Assembly (NCBI RefSeq): GCF_902635505.1
Contig: NC_045427.1
Location: 619,559,165-619,623,164, forward strand
Reading direction: 5' to 3'
DNA from: Sarcophilus harrisii
Taxonomy: Eukaryota; Chordata; Mammalia; Dasyuromorphia; Dasyuridae
Length of the DNA: 64,000 nt
Part shown: positions 14,501-27,874 of the stretch, piece by piece
Numbering within the stretch: the first letter of the stretch is position 1
Layout: every line of letters starts with the position of its first letter
Made by a program: the position numbers and the translations under genes
The notes under the pieces: model-generated
The model's database searches: none
What the model saw: the letters and a program-made list of their open reading frames with translations, nothing else
Told to the model about the DNA's origin: nothing

Positions 14501-16257
14501 CCTTCTGGATCTTGACCAGAGAGGAGGCTACTTGCAGGGGGCAGAAAGTCTTTGGGTTTTTTCCTCCTAGTTCTTGGCACATAGTAAGCTCTATATAAAC
14601 ATTTACTCCCTTCCCTTCTCCTTTTTAATGCCCTCCTGCCTACCGTGACCCATCCCTGTTCAGGGGGGATGCCCTAATCAGCCTTCAGCAAAACGTCTGT
14701 TAAAAGAAACAACTTCTTATCCGCCCAGTCTCCCAACTGCCAATAACAAACTGACCCTCTCAGACCCCAGAGAGGCTGGTCTGTGACTGTATTCGGGGAT
14801 CAGTCTGTGGCCAGGATTAGGGGACACTATTTGGTCAAAACCGGAGTCAGTCTGTGCAGGCATTGAGGGGCCGGTCAGGCCGTGGCAAATGTCTGACTCA
14901 GTATGAGGTCCAAAATTCAACAAGTCCCAGGCACTTACATCAGGGCTTGGTTTATTGTTTTGTTGGTTGTCTAGATTTTAGAAAGTGTGAGAAAATATGA
15001 CTGACCCTTAACGGTGTGTTGTGTGTCCACCCTTCCCCCAATATCTGATTGTTAAACATTTACCAGCACTCCCCTGGGTAGGGGTCAGTCCGGCATCAGA
15101 AGTAGGGAGGGAGCCGTGGGCGGCTCAGCTGGAGATGGCTCTGGGCGAGAGTGGGGGGGGGGGGGGGCGGGGTCTGTGGGGGGCAGGGACAGAGCTGTCA
15201 TCTTCTGTGACATCATTTACCCTGAACGTGGCTTGTGCCCGTGACCTTGGCCTCCTTAGCTCTGTGGGAACTGAGGATGCAGCGGTCTGGGGCGGCCGTT
15301 GGAGTGGGAGGGGCTGAGAGCCACCGAGGGGGCACCCCCCACTGTCCCTGCGTCATCCCCGCAGCATTCTCACGAGCATCCTGGACTCTCCCAGACAGAC
15401 CCAGAAGAGAGCACCAGGGGGGCAGGCAGACTCGGCCTTGACTCCTCTCCTGGTGTCCGGTGGGGACACGTCCCGGCCAGAGAGAAGGCCGCGGGGCTGG
15501 GCCGGGCTCCCGTCGATGGCCAGGGGCTTTCTGTCTCGGAGCCTCGTAGGGAGAGTTGGGGTCCCCGGGACAGGAGGATGTGGGCTCAGGAAGGACAGGA
15601 CCCGGATAAGTCACTGGCTATAAAGCCTACCCTGAGAACCGGCCTGCGGCGGCTGCTGTTATAATAGTCACAATTAATTCTAGCCATGAGGGCATGACAT
15701 CAGTGCACCCTGCGGACAACGCAGGTCCCTCTGCCCGGCCCAGTTTGGCTCCAGGTGACCTTCCTGGCTGCTCCTTCCGGAGCCCCCTCTCCCACCTCCC
15801 TCCACATTCTGCAACCCCACCCCGGCTCCCCGACATCTCCCCACCCTCGTCTCTGTCTCCTTTCCATTCTCTCCTTTGTCATCTCCTCCTCGACCCTAAG
15901 GGAACGTGAGCTCCTGAAGGCAGGGACTGTTTGGGTTCTGCCTTTGTGCCCACTACTTGTTCCATGTTTGTCAAACGAATGAGAGAGTGAGTTCTTAATG
16001 GGGTAACTAGGAAGTAACAGACGCCAACATTACAGCTGCGGCCATGGTGTCTGATGCTGGGATGAGGACCAGCTTGAGTATTTATGGCTCTTTGCGTGTG
16101 GGAGGAGACGGGGTCCTCAGGTGGAAGGTGACCAAGCAGACCCTCTCCCAAGCGGGGTCTCCATTTTCTTCCTTACCCACTAACTGCCTTACTTTGGTGG
16201 AAGGGGACCCTACAATGGCCCTTGACCAATGATCCCCGTTCATTCCCGTCACTCTGG

Positions 16258-16532
16258 TTCTTTTCTCCTCTCTCCTCCTTTCTTCTCTTCTCTCCTTTCC
16301 TCTCCTCTTTTCCTCTCACCTCCTTTCTTCTCTTCCATCCTATTTTCTTCTCCTCTCTTCTCCTCCCCTCTTCTCTGCTTTCTTCTCCTCTTTTCTCCTT
16401 TCTCTTCTTCTCCCCTCTCCTTCCCTCCTCTTCTCTTTTCTCCTTCCCTCTTCTCTCCATTCCTTTCCTCTCTCTTCCTTTCTTCTCCTCTTTCTTCTCT
16501 CTCCTTCTCCTTTCTTCTCCTCTCCTCTCCCC
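16258..16532 (+). repeat. Polypyrimidine (TTCTC/CTCCT)n tract
   Basis: About 275 bp of almost pure pyrimidine, based on TTCTC, CTCCT and TTTCC units, ends about 125 bp before HCN4 exon 5. It could form H-DNA and supplies many PTB-like sites. Long frames through it are composition artefacts. Confidence 0.95.
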
Positions 16533-16585
16533 ATATCTGTGTCTCTCCCACCTTCCTCATCCATCTCTCAGAGGGCAGGGACTAG

Positions 16586-17298
<713 letters not shown>

Positions 17299-17544
17299 GT
17301 ACGTGGGGCCTGTCCCTAGTGCGGGGCAATGCCGGCCTTCGGGGAAGGGGCCCCAGCGGCCAGACAACCCGGGGAGGAGGGGGGAAATGGGCAGTTACTG
17401 CCCAGCGCAGGGAGAGCTAGAGAAACTGCGTCCCGTGCAGGCAGGGCCAGAGGCAGAAAAGGAAGGGGAGGAGGTCAGTGCGATTGTCTGGCTCAGACTA
17501 TTTTAAAAATATTGTAACTCAATTGTATTTTTTCTTTTCTTTTC

Positions 17545-17672
17545 TTTTTTCCCGAGGCAGTTGGGGTTAAGTGACTCGCCCAGGGTCACACAGCTGGGAA
17601 CTGTCTGAGGCTAGATTTGAACTCAGGTCCTTCAGTCTTCAGGGCTGGTGCTCTATCCACTGAGCCATCCAT
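17545..17672 (-). repeat. Marsupial tRNA-headed SINE, antisense
   Basis: 'ggggttaagtgactcgccc', 'agggtcacacagctggg', 'tctgaggctagatttgaact' and 'gctctatccactgagccatc' are the reverse complement of the abundant marsupial SINE. A pyrimidine-rich tail stretch lies at its left side. Confidence 0.75.
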
Positions 17673-17879
17673 AATATTAATATTAATTAATATTAATTTT
17701 CTATCCTTTCCACCTCTTCGCTAACTATTGATTAAGAAAAAGAAAAACATAACTCTTGTAAGCAAGTGTGTCAGGCCAGAACCAAACCCCTGCATTAGCC
17801 ATGGCTGAAAATGTCTCATTCTGTACCGGGAGTCCCTTCCCTGTCAGGAGGGGGGCAGCCTGCTTCATCGCGGGTCTTC

Positions 17880-18250
17880 CGACCTCCCAGTTGTCATATG
17901 ATATTGCTTAGAATCAAGCTTGTTGACTTTTGCAATATTGTTATTAAGTAAAATATTCGCCTGGTTCTGCTCATTCCCCTGCATCAGTTCATACGAGACT
18001 TCCCAGGTTTCCCCAAACAATCTTCCCTCATTATTTTTTATGGTACCATAGTATTCCTTCAGATCCTATATTCCTATACTTTGCTCAGCCGGTCCCTGTA
18101 GATCCCAGTTCTCTGCCCATTCCGAAAGAGCAAACATCAATGTTTTTGTCTGTAGGGGTTCTTCTCTTTCTTTGATCCCTTTGCCTGGTGGAATTGCCAT
18201 GTCAGAGGGGATGCCCCATTAGTGACTTTCCGGGGATAATTACAAATTGC
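17880..18250 (-). repeat. L1 LINE fragment, antisense
   Basis: 'ctgctcattcccctgcatca', 'gttcatacgagacttccc' and 'gatccctttgcctgg' follow the order of the antisense L1 3' region that is also present at 27185-28890. It is diverged. Confidence 0.6.
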
Positions 18251-18414
18251 CTTCTGGAAACTGCCCCGATCCCCAGCTCCGCCCCACTCCGGGCCAGTTT
18301 TCCCCCAGTCCCCCCCACGACTGCCCTCCGGCTGGTCACTGCAGTCATCAGGGTTCTTGAAACCCGGAGCCACAACCAAGGCTTCATTTAAAGTGCCCCA
18401 AACTGGGCTGCTGA

Positions 18415-19100
<686 letters not shown>

Positions 19101-20572
19101 GCAAGAAAAACTCCATCCTTCTGCACAAAGTCCAACACGACCTCAACTCAGGAGTCTTTAACTACCAGGAGAACGAGATCATCCAACAGATCGTGCAGCA
19201 CGACCGAGAAATGGCGCACTGCGCACACCACGTCCAGTCGGCCGCGGCCTCCACGCCCACTCCGGTCATCTGGACGCCCCTGATCCAGGCCCCGCTGCAG
19301 GCGGCTGCGGCGACCACCTCCGTGGCCATCGCCCTCACCCACCACCCACGCCTCCCCGCCGCCATCTTCCGGCCCCCAACCGGGGCTGGCTCCGGGCTGG
19401 GCTCGCTGGGGCCTGGCCAGACCCCGAGGCACCTGAAGCGTCTGCACTCCCTGATCCCCTCTGCGCTGGGCTCCCCGGCCAGCACCCCGTCCCAGCTGGA
19501 CACGCCATCCTCGTCCTCCTTCCACATCCAGCAGCTGGCCGGCTTCTCGGCCCCGGCGGGCCTGAGCCCCTTCTCCTCGGCGAGCTCCCCGCCCGCCGGT
19601 CCCGGGCCTCCCCCTCCGGGGGCCTGCGCCTCTCCGCTGGAGACCGCCTCGGCGGCGCCCCCTACTCCGGCCACCGCCGGCTTTGGCCACTTCCACAAGG
19701 CTTCGGGCGGCTCCCTCTCCTCTTCGGACTCCCCGTTGCTCACCCCACTCCCCAGCCGCACCCGGTCTCCTCCCGGCACCCAAGTGCAGCCGCTGGCCGG
19801 GGCTGTGGGGGGCCTGGGCCTCCTAGAACACTTCCTGCCCCCTCCGGCCTCCGCCGGCTCGCCGTCCTCCAGCCCGGGGCAGCTGGTCCAACCTCCCGGA
19901 GCCTCCTCCCCAGCCTCCGTCCCACCAAGTGCATTAGGGATGTCGCCGATGCAGCCGGAGAGGCTGCCCTTTGCCATGGGGGCCTCCGGGGGGGTGTCCT
20001 CTGTGACCTTCACACCCAGAGGCCTCAGCCCCCCCAGTCAGAGCCCAGGCCCAGGGAGAACTTTCCAATGCACCCCCCCGGGCGTCGGGCTCCCATGGCT
20101 CCCTGCTTCTGCCCCCTGCCTCCAGCCCCCCGCCACAGATCCCCCAGCGCCGAGGAACCCCGCCTCTTGCCCCCGGCCGCCTCACGCAGGACCTCAAGCT
20201 CATCTCGGCCTCTCAACCAGCCCTTCCTCAGGACGGGGCTCAGACGCTGCTGCGGGGCTCCCCTCACTCCTCAGGGGAGTCCGTGGCCGCCTTCCCACCC
20301 TTCCTGGGGGGGAAACTTTGGACCCCTCGAGGCCCTGGCGGGCCCAGCCCAGAGGTCCTCGGCGATCCTCAGGTTCTTTGCCCCCACCCCTACCGTTGTT
20401 TGGGGCCGAAGCTGCCTCTCCGGGGGGACCCTCCCTGACTGCCGCCCCCCGGGGCCGAGAATCTCGGGGTGGGGGGCCCCTGGGGCCCCTGCCCTCCAAA
20501 CTGCCTTCAACCTTGAACTTGGGCCTACTCCCCCTTTCTTTCTGTTTCCCTTCTTTCTTCCTTCAGGTTTAA
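19101..20572 (+). CDS. HCN4: HCN4 exon 8: end of C-helix region and proline-rich C-terminal tail, with stop
   Basis: The exon begins with [20 protein letters not shown] and runs about 490 codons to a stop at 20570-20572. The block after it ([12 protein letters not shown], then [60 protein letters not shown]) is specific to HCN4 among the four paralogues and fixes the gene. From about 20080 to 20305 the homologous protein lies in a neighbouring frame ([17 protein letters not shown], then [20 protein letters not shown]). After that the first frame regains homology ([21 protein letters not shown]). This implies two compensating one-base length differences, probably in C7 at 20073-20079 and near G7 at 20306-20312. 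The C-terminus extends about 17 residues past the expected SKLPSNL end. The tail is thought to be disordered and to bind trafficking partners. Confidence 0.93.
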
Positions 20573-21349
20573 CTGTGATTAGGAAAATAATAACAGTAAT
20601 AATTATAATAACCCCCCCCCCAAACACTCACACACACACACAGCCCGAGACAGGAAGCACCAGGCATTCCTAGGGCCGTACATTTAAGGGCCCTTTTTAT
20701 TATTTCCAGGGGGGGGAGGGAGGGGCGGGGGGTCTGAAGTCAGGGGGGAGGGTCAACGCTCCTGGGGCCCAGGGGCCCGGTGGGATGGCAAGCCCCCCCC
20801 TTCCTTGTTTTAGACCCGGGTGTCCACGGTCCCCGGTCAGAGGGACTCGAGCTCCAGAGACTGAAGAGTATCCCGCCTCCTACCCAGCCTTCACCCTGCG
20901 CCCTGCCCTCTCCGCCTCCCCGTGGGGAAGGGTCCGCTGGAGTCGGGGGGAGGGAGCTCCGCGCGGAGCCGGGTCGGGTCGGCCAGCCTAGCAATTTTCT
21001 ACCACGAACCTAACGAGCTATCGATATGTATATGTATGTATGTATGTATGAAGTGTACATGTATAGCACCTAGCGCCTGTATAGCCATGTAGATACTGAC
21101 AAAAACAGACACTCGCTGTAGTTCTAACCCAACAGTGCCTGGCAGCCCAGGCCATAGTGTACATAGGGCCCCAGGCCCCACGCCCAGCTTTGTACAGCCC
21201 CCCTTCCCCAGAGCCGATGGCCCCAGGGCAGCGCCCCTCCCCGGCCTCAGGGCAGGGAGAGAGCAGAGTTACCTCCACCCACATCTCAGCAGGGACCCCC
21301 TACCTAACCCTCACCCCTCACTCCCCCCGTCACTAGTGGAAAGCCCTCT

Positions 21350-21505
21350 CTTCGGGGAGTCAGATAATGTGGGTCTCAATCCCGGCTCTGCCAGTGACTT
21401 CCTGAAGGAAGGGGAGGGGGTCCCTCCTTTCCCCTCCCCAAATGAGGGGATGGACTAGATGATCCCAAGGGTCTTCCCAGCTCCCAAATTCTAAGATTCT
21501 TCTCT
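21350..21505 (+). repeat. CORE-SINE with L3/CR1-like tail (MIR3/Ther1-like)
   Basis: 'gggtctcaatcccggctctg', 'aaatgaggggatggactag' and 'atgatcccaagggtcttcc' match SINEs whose tail resembles the CR1/L3 3' end. It is embedded in the presumed HCN4 3' UTR. Confidence 0.5.
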
Positions 21506-21929
21506 CAAGGCCCTCTCTGCCCCAGTTGTATGGTGGGGAGTTGTTATTGCCTGGGGACAGGGCTTCCAGCTGGATGGGCTTCAGTGTCCTGCCTTGCTCC
21601 CCAGCAGCCCCGTCTGCCTGCCTCAATGAGGCAGAAACCCCCCAGCTAAAAGCACAGTGCCTCCCTGAGAGTGGAGGAATGGACAAAAAGCTGGAGGTCT
21701 GAGTGAGCTCTTCCACAGTCAGGCCTTAAGGTCAGGGTTCCAGAGGGTTTCCTGCCCTGCCGGGTCCTAAATCCCAAGGAGCACTAGGTTGGATCTGTTC
21801 GGGGCTAGTGGTGCTGGGAAGAGTCCTGCTGTTACCCAGAAGCCAAGGATGGATTCTGAGGGACACAAAATTCCCCCTGGCCGGTGGCTCCTCTCAAACA
21901 GCTTCCTTTCAATTCTTCACGTCACCTGT

Positions 21930-22490
21930 TTGCCCTCTGGGCTAGGTACTAGGGGAAGTCACCCCGTCCTCAGGAAACTCAGTGATGAAACCCAGAAAAC
22001 TGGTGATAAAGGGCAAGGAGAGGGGTGAAAGTAGTAGCTGGGGGAAGGGTCCTGGGAGAAGAGGTCATTGTAGACTAGAAGGCTTCCAAAGGAAAGTGGG
22101 AGAGGCGGGGGCTTCAACTGGCCAGTGAAAAGTGAGGTTGGGAGTGAGAAAGGGGGTTCCACATGTGGCAGAACGGGCAACGGTGCAGTTAGGGAACCAT
22201 GAGGAAACCTAACGGGGTGAGCTTTGGAGAACCCCTGGACAAAAGCATGGATACACAGGGTGGGCTTGGAAGTGTGGGGAGCTTCGATGGCCACCCCGGG
22301 CAATCTGTTCTTGAGTCTAAATCCTGGGTCGTAGAAGGTTAGAACGAGAAGGAAATCTGGCCAGCGTTCTAGTCCAATCCTCTTCATTTAACGGATGAGG
22401 AAACAGAGGCGACTGGCCCAAAGTCGTTCAAAGAACTAATTAGCGGAAGAATCCAGATCAGGTGTAGAATTTGGGTTTCTTGATTCACTG
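21930..22490 (+). repeat. L2-like (antisense) and MIR-like fragments
   Basis: About 21930-22300 resembles the reverse complement of the recurrent L2-like 3' region. From 22310 to 22490 the motif 'aacggatgaggaaacagagg' marks a MIR-type core. Both are diverged and the boundaries are approximate. Confidence 0.4.
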
Positions 22491-24999
22491 TCCCAAAGGC
22501 AATGGAGAGCCCCCATAGGTTCTGGAGCAGGAGAGGATATGATGGAAATAGTACAGACCTCCTTGCCCACCTCCAGTCTTGTGTCTTCCCAAGAAGGAGC
22601 CCGAGTGACTGCTCCAGACTGCTGGAAGCCGCTCTTCCCCCTGCCATGGCTCCCTGCCTCCCACTCTGAGGGAACCAGGTCGGGGGTCCCGATCTCTGTC
22701 CCTGGTGCAGCTGGGGGGGAGACTGTAGGTGCTAATCAATGACTGACTGATTGTGGGAGAAGATCACCAGTGCTTGGGGAGGCATTTGCCGCTCTCCGGT
22801 CCGCGCTAAGGTGAGTTTGTGAAGCAGCCTTTCTGAGAGAGATGGCCCAAGACCTCCTACCTTATTAAGGTTCCTTATTCAGCCTCACCCTGAAAGAGAT
22901 CCGGACCAAGGGATTCTGGGTAAGTGAACTTGAACGTTTTAGTCAAGACTATGAAGGAAAGAATGGGAGCCCAGACCGGGATGGAGGCTGGAAGACCTGG
23001 GAGAGATTAAGGCAGCCTGGGAGCACCGGAATGACTGGAGACTATCTCAGAAGAAAGTCAGGCTAGATCAAAATCCGACGGAGAGCTTGGCTTCCTAGCC
23101 TGAGTTAGAGGGGGTTTGGAGAGGGGCTGGTCAACAAGGCTTCTCCCCCCCCCCATGGTAATGAGCGCCTCTAAAGTGGGGGCATCCCCAGAATCCCGGG
23201 GATCCTTGTGGGGGAGCGACCAGGGAAGAAACACCGGAGGATGATGGGATGGGTGGAAGGGGCCCCCAACCTCTCTTAAGGCCTTTAGCCCCATCCCCAA
23301 CAATAACTTGCTGGGCTGAGGGGCCTAGTGAGGGAGGGAGTGTCCATTGGCTCAGCTGGCCTGGAGGGGAGGGAAGGAGAGGTCAGCTGGCTGCTGGGAG
23401 GCTCTTGGGGGGCGGGGGGATCAGTCACAGCGGGGCTCAGCCCAACCCAAAGATCGTTGTTCTGGAAAGCCTCCCCCTCCCCCCGGACCCTCCAGGCCCC
23501 AGGCCCCAGGGCCAGGCCGGATGGAAAGAATCTAATTGACTGATTTGCTGTATGGTCAGGGACCCTTCCATGAAAAAAAAAAAAAAGTTTGCGGGGTGTG
23601 TGATCCCTGCCCCCCGGCACTGAAGGCTTGGCCGTGGCTGAGAGCTTAGCGGATTTCTGCCTGGCTGGGGAGGGGGCAGAGTTAGGGGGCGCCCAGGCCG
23701 GGCGGGAGGGGCTCCCGGGCCGGAGGAGAAGGGCTCGGTCCGCCTGGAAAGCGTGAGCTCTCATTACCGGCAGGCTTCAGGCAAGCGGAGGAAGCCAGCG
23801 GGGGGTGGGGGTGGGGGTGCTGATGCAGGCTGAGGTTCCCGGGAGTTCCCTCCCAGCTCCGAGATTCGGGGGCTTCGGCTGCGAGCCAGCCCTCCCACTC
23901 CCACCCACGAAACCGGAGGGGGCTGTCTGCAGCCCCGAGAGTAGGCTCTGAGAACGCCTTCAGACACCAGACAAAAGTAATGGGGGGGCTTTCAGGCACA
24001 GGACCGGTCGCTCTGGGAAAGGTGGGGGTTTCTGGGGTGCGGGGGGGGGAGGGAGAGGGCTCATTCCCAGTGCTCCCAAAATCGGGCCGCTAATGGAGGC
24101 TTCCGCGAACTCTGTCTCCGAGCAGGGCGGGTGTCCCCAACGGGCAGGGCAGGAGAGAGGCGCGGAGAAGCAGCCAGTGAGGACCGGGACTCGCCCCAGC
24201 CATGGGTCTCTTAAGCGTACCGCCAAGGGGGCGAGGCTCAGCTACCCCCCGGATCTGGTGGGACTGTGGGGGTGGGGAGCTCGGGGGGAGCCTCCAGGGC
24301 CACCTCTGGCCCCTGGCACTCCACGGGGGAGCGATCGGGGCTCCCACTCACCGAGGGCTTGTGGTGGAAAAGCTCGGGTTGGGGGAGGGGTGCCGGGGGG
24401 CCCTGGACGCCCCATCTTCATCACCCTCCCCCAGCCACCCACCCACAACCCCGGGCGCCGTCCCTTCCCCCGCAGAGCTGGCCATTTTGGAATCTTCCAC
24501 TTTTAAAAACAGAAAAACGGTGAATGCACCGGATTGTATATTTTATTTAAATAAAACAAAAACTTTCAGCAACCTCCTTTTACCTGGGGGTCCTTTCTTG
24601 GAGGTTGGGGGAGGGGGTGGGTTGAGGGTACGCAGGGGTGGGGCAGACGCTAGAGTCTGGAGCCAGGCGGTGGAGCGCTTTAAATGTCAAACGGGAGAGA
24701 AGGGGTTTCCCCGGGAGCTCAGTGAGCAGAGTCTGGCTTGGGCAGCCTGGTGTGATGGGCACGTGCCTGGCAGCTGCCAGGAATCTGGCTCCCGACAGAG
24801 GCTCTCCCCCAGTCGCCAAAGAGCCCTTAATTGCTAGCTCCAGTGACCTTTCCCCGGTCCTTCTCCCGCTGGGCCTTTCTGCAGTTTTTCAGCTATGGAT
24901 GCCCCGGGATACTCCCAGAGTCTCCTCCTAGGTCTGCTCCGCGGGTTCATCCTTCTCCCACCCTGTAAGTGTGGGTGGTCTCCAAGCCTGAATCCCATC

Positions 25000-25830
25000 T
25001 CTCCTCTCCCATCTCTGGGGCTGCTATGAGTTCATTTGTTACCTTTCCACAGATCGTTCTCAAAGCTCCCATATTCCCCCGGGACTCCAGTTCCACGTTC
25101 CCAGGGGTCTTTGGGACGCCTTCATTTATCCCGTCAAAACCTCCATCTCAACTTCTTCAAAATGGACCTCATTATTTCCACCCACTCAGACGCAGACCCT
25201 CATAAACCCCCGTCTTTCCGTTCATCTACCTGATTCAAGTCTATTTCCAATTCATTCTCCACTCAGATATTACCTTAATCTTCCTAAAGCATAGGTTTAA
25301 CCACGTCTTCTCTCTATTAAAAAAAAAAAAAATCCACTGGCTCTTCCAGAATCTAATATAAAATCCTCTTCTTGGGTTTTTAAAGTTCTCATAAGCTGGC
25401 CCCTTCCCACCTTTCCATCTTCCTAGACCTTAAGTCCCCCCACTGTCCCACACACTGTGTAATCCACTGCCACTGACTCCTGGTTGCTCTTCTCACACAT
25501 GGCCACAGGGCACTCCATCTTTTGACTAGAGTCTTTTCCTTTCCTCATCTCCATGCCCAGAAATCTTTGCTTTCTCATCCGTGCTTCCTGGCTTTCTTCC
25601 AGTCTCAGCTCAAGCCCCACCTTCTGCAAGCAATCTTTCCCAGAACTCCTTAATCATAGTTCTGTCCCCCTGAGGTTATCTCCAAGTCATCCAGTTTTAA
25701 AGTGCCCGGCTGCTTTTATCTCAAGAATTACATTGCGAGATACTTGAGAGCAGAAATCCCCCCCTCCTCTGCAGCCCCAATGCTTAATGGAGTGCTTAGC
25801 ATAGTAGGAGCTTCAGGAAGGCTCGCTGAC
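25000..25830 (+). repeat. L2-like LINE 3' region
   Basis: It has the typical order: 'cagatattaccttaatcttc', 'aatataaaatcctcttct', 'cccttcccacctttccatc', 'tcagctcaagccccacctt', and a terminal 'gcttagcatagtaggagctt'. The same family recurs at 32870-33900 and 45300-45790. Confidence 0.65.
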
Positions 25831-26399
25831 TCCCCTCTTACACCTGCCCCTCCTTGCGACCTCCGCGTTTCTGCCCGTGGGACTATCACCCGAACTGAAA
25901 ACCGACTGTCGAATTTGAGAGACTCCCTTGTCTCACGTTCGACATCCTGTACCCCGGCTCCTCCTTCCTCCACATCTTCCATTCACATAGTCACCAGAGC
26001 TGGTGACCGGCACCTTGAGCTGTATCATGGCCTCCCTGAGACCACCATAGAAGTCGTTACCAGAGAACAGCTAAGTCTTCCAACTCCGCTTTCCGCAGTC
26101 CCCAGCAACCTCTCTGATCCACACGTCTGACTGTATCATCCTTCTTCCAAAATAGAAACCGTTCCCAGCTGCCTCTGGAAGATATTTCCTAGCCTGGCAC
26201 TTAAGGCCGCCACAGACTGTCTCCCCCCGACTTTGCCCGGCTTATTTCAGTCGGCTCGGGCAGGGCTGTATTGCTGGCTATAGTTTCGCACATTACCAGG
26301 ATTTTGGAAACGGGTCCTCTCCCACGAGGAGATACATCCCATAAATTCCATCTTTCATAATAATGAACTGGCATTTCCTTGGCTTTTTAAAGCGGGCAC

Positions 26400-26770
26400 A
26401 TTTCCTCTGCTTATTTAAGCTTCACAACAATCCTGCAAGGCAGGTCCTCCTGGCGTTGTTTCTCCCCATTTTACAGATGTCAAACAGGGAGGGTGAGTTG
26501 TCTCTGGTCACAGACCCAGTTCACACAGACACCTTAATGCTAATAATAATAGCAACAATAACATTAATAGTTTACATTAATGCAGCACTCACTTCTTGCC
26601 AGACACTGTGCTAAGCACTTTATAGTTATATTCATAATCTCCCTGGGAGGTAGGTGCTTTTATTATCCCTATTTTACAAATAAAAAATTCAGACATGGAT
26701 TAAATGACTTGCTCCAGGGTCACACAGTTCATGTTTGAGGCCAGCTTGAACTGGAGTCTCCATGACTCCA
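26400..26770 (+). repeat. MIR-type SINE fragments (two)
   Basis: The first piece (26400-26530) has 'cacaacaatcctgcaagg' and 'ccattttacagatg'. The second (26565-26770) has 'gccagacactgtgctaagc', 'ctattttacaaat' and 'agggtcacacagttcat'. Both are classic MIR landmarks. Confidence 0.6.
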
Positions 26771-27874
26771 CTAAGCCATACAATGGCTCAGCTCAAGTGC
26801 CATCTTTTCTGTGTAATTTTCCCGTACTTTCCCCACCCATTTTTCTAGAGCATTTAATTTTCCCCCAGAACACTTTATTAAAATTTAATATTTATTCTTG
26901 ACATTCTTTTCTTTTTAAATTTTAAGTTCCAAATTCTGTCCTTCCCTCCTACCCTCTACCTCTCCCACTGAGAAGACAACAATATATCAATTATACATGT
27001 GAAATCATGCAAAATATATTTCCATATTAGCCAGATTTTTAAAAAATAAGAAAAATGAAATAAGAAAATTATACTCTAATTTGCAGTCAGAGTTCACCAG
27101 CTCTCTCTCTCTCTGGAAATAGATGGCATTTCTTCATCATAAGTCCTTTGAAATTATCCTGGATTATTGTATTGATCAGAGTAGCTAAGTCTTTTAAAAA
27201 ATTTTAATAAGGGATTATAATTTTCAAAATACATGCAAAGATAGTTTTCCAACATTCACTTTTGCAAAACCCCGTGTTCCAAGTTTTTCTTCCTCCTTTC
27301 CCCCTCACCTCCTCCCCTAGACAGCAAATAATCCAATATAGGTTAAATATGTGCAATTCTTCTCTACATATTTCCACATTTATCATGCTGACAAGAAAAG
27401 ACCAAAAAAGGAAAAAAAAAAATGAGAGAAAAAAAAAAAAGCAAGCAAACAACAACAAAAAAGTGAAAATGCTATGTTGTGATCCACACTCAGTCCCCAC
27501 AAATCTCTCTGGGTATAGATGGCTCTCTCCATTACAAGACCAGTGGAACTGGCCTGAATCACCTCATTTGAAAAGAGCTACATCCATCAGAGTTGATCAT
27601 CGCATAATTTTGTTGCCTCCGTGTACATTGTCCTCCTGGTTGAATAACTAAGTCTTTCACTCTTGATCATTATAACATTGCTATTACTGTGCTCAGTGAT
27701 CTCCCAGTTGTTCTCATTTCACCTTGCATCAGTTCATATAAATTTTCCCAGGTTTTTTTTTTTTTTATTTGATAGTACAATAATATTATTCCATCACAAT
27801 CTTCTTCAATCGATGGGGACACCTTCAATTTCCAATTCTTTGCCACCATAAAAGAGCTGATATATTTTTATACA

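Larger units (their letters stand above)
20573..24575 (+). other. HCN4: Probable HCN4 3' UTR with AATAAA at 24550-24555
   Basis: No canonical AATAAA occurs between the stop and 24550, where AATAAA sits in the A/T-rich context 'attttatttaaataaaac'. The proximal part (21000-21170) is A/T-rich and apparently unique, with two perfect Pumilio-type motifs: TGTAGATA at 21088-21095 and TGTACATA at 21158-21165. A SINE-like core (21350-21505) and L2- and MIR-like fragments (21930-22490) lie within. The 4-kb length is longer than I recall for human, so the distal boundary is an inference. Confidence 0.5.

Noticed and set aside
15149-15170. Long G run as a functional G-quadruplex
   Set aside because: It is a single homopolymer in a GC-rich intron, and nothing beyond composition supports a role.
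19148-20013. Minus-strand frames of 211 and 283 codons opposite HCN4 exon 8
   Set aside because: They are shadows of the GC-rich HCN4 tail and show no recognisable protein.
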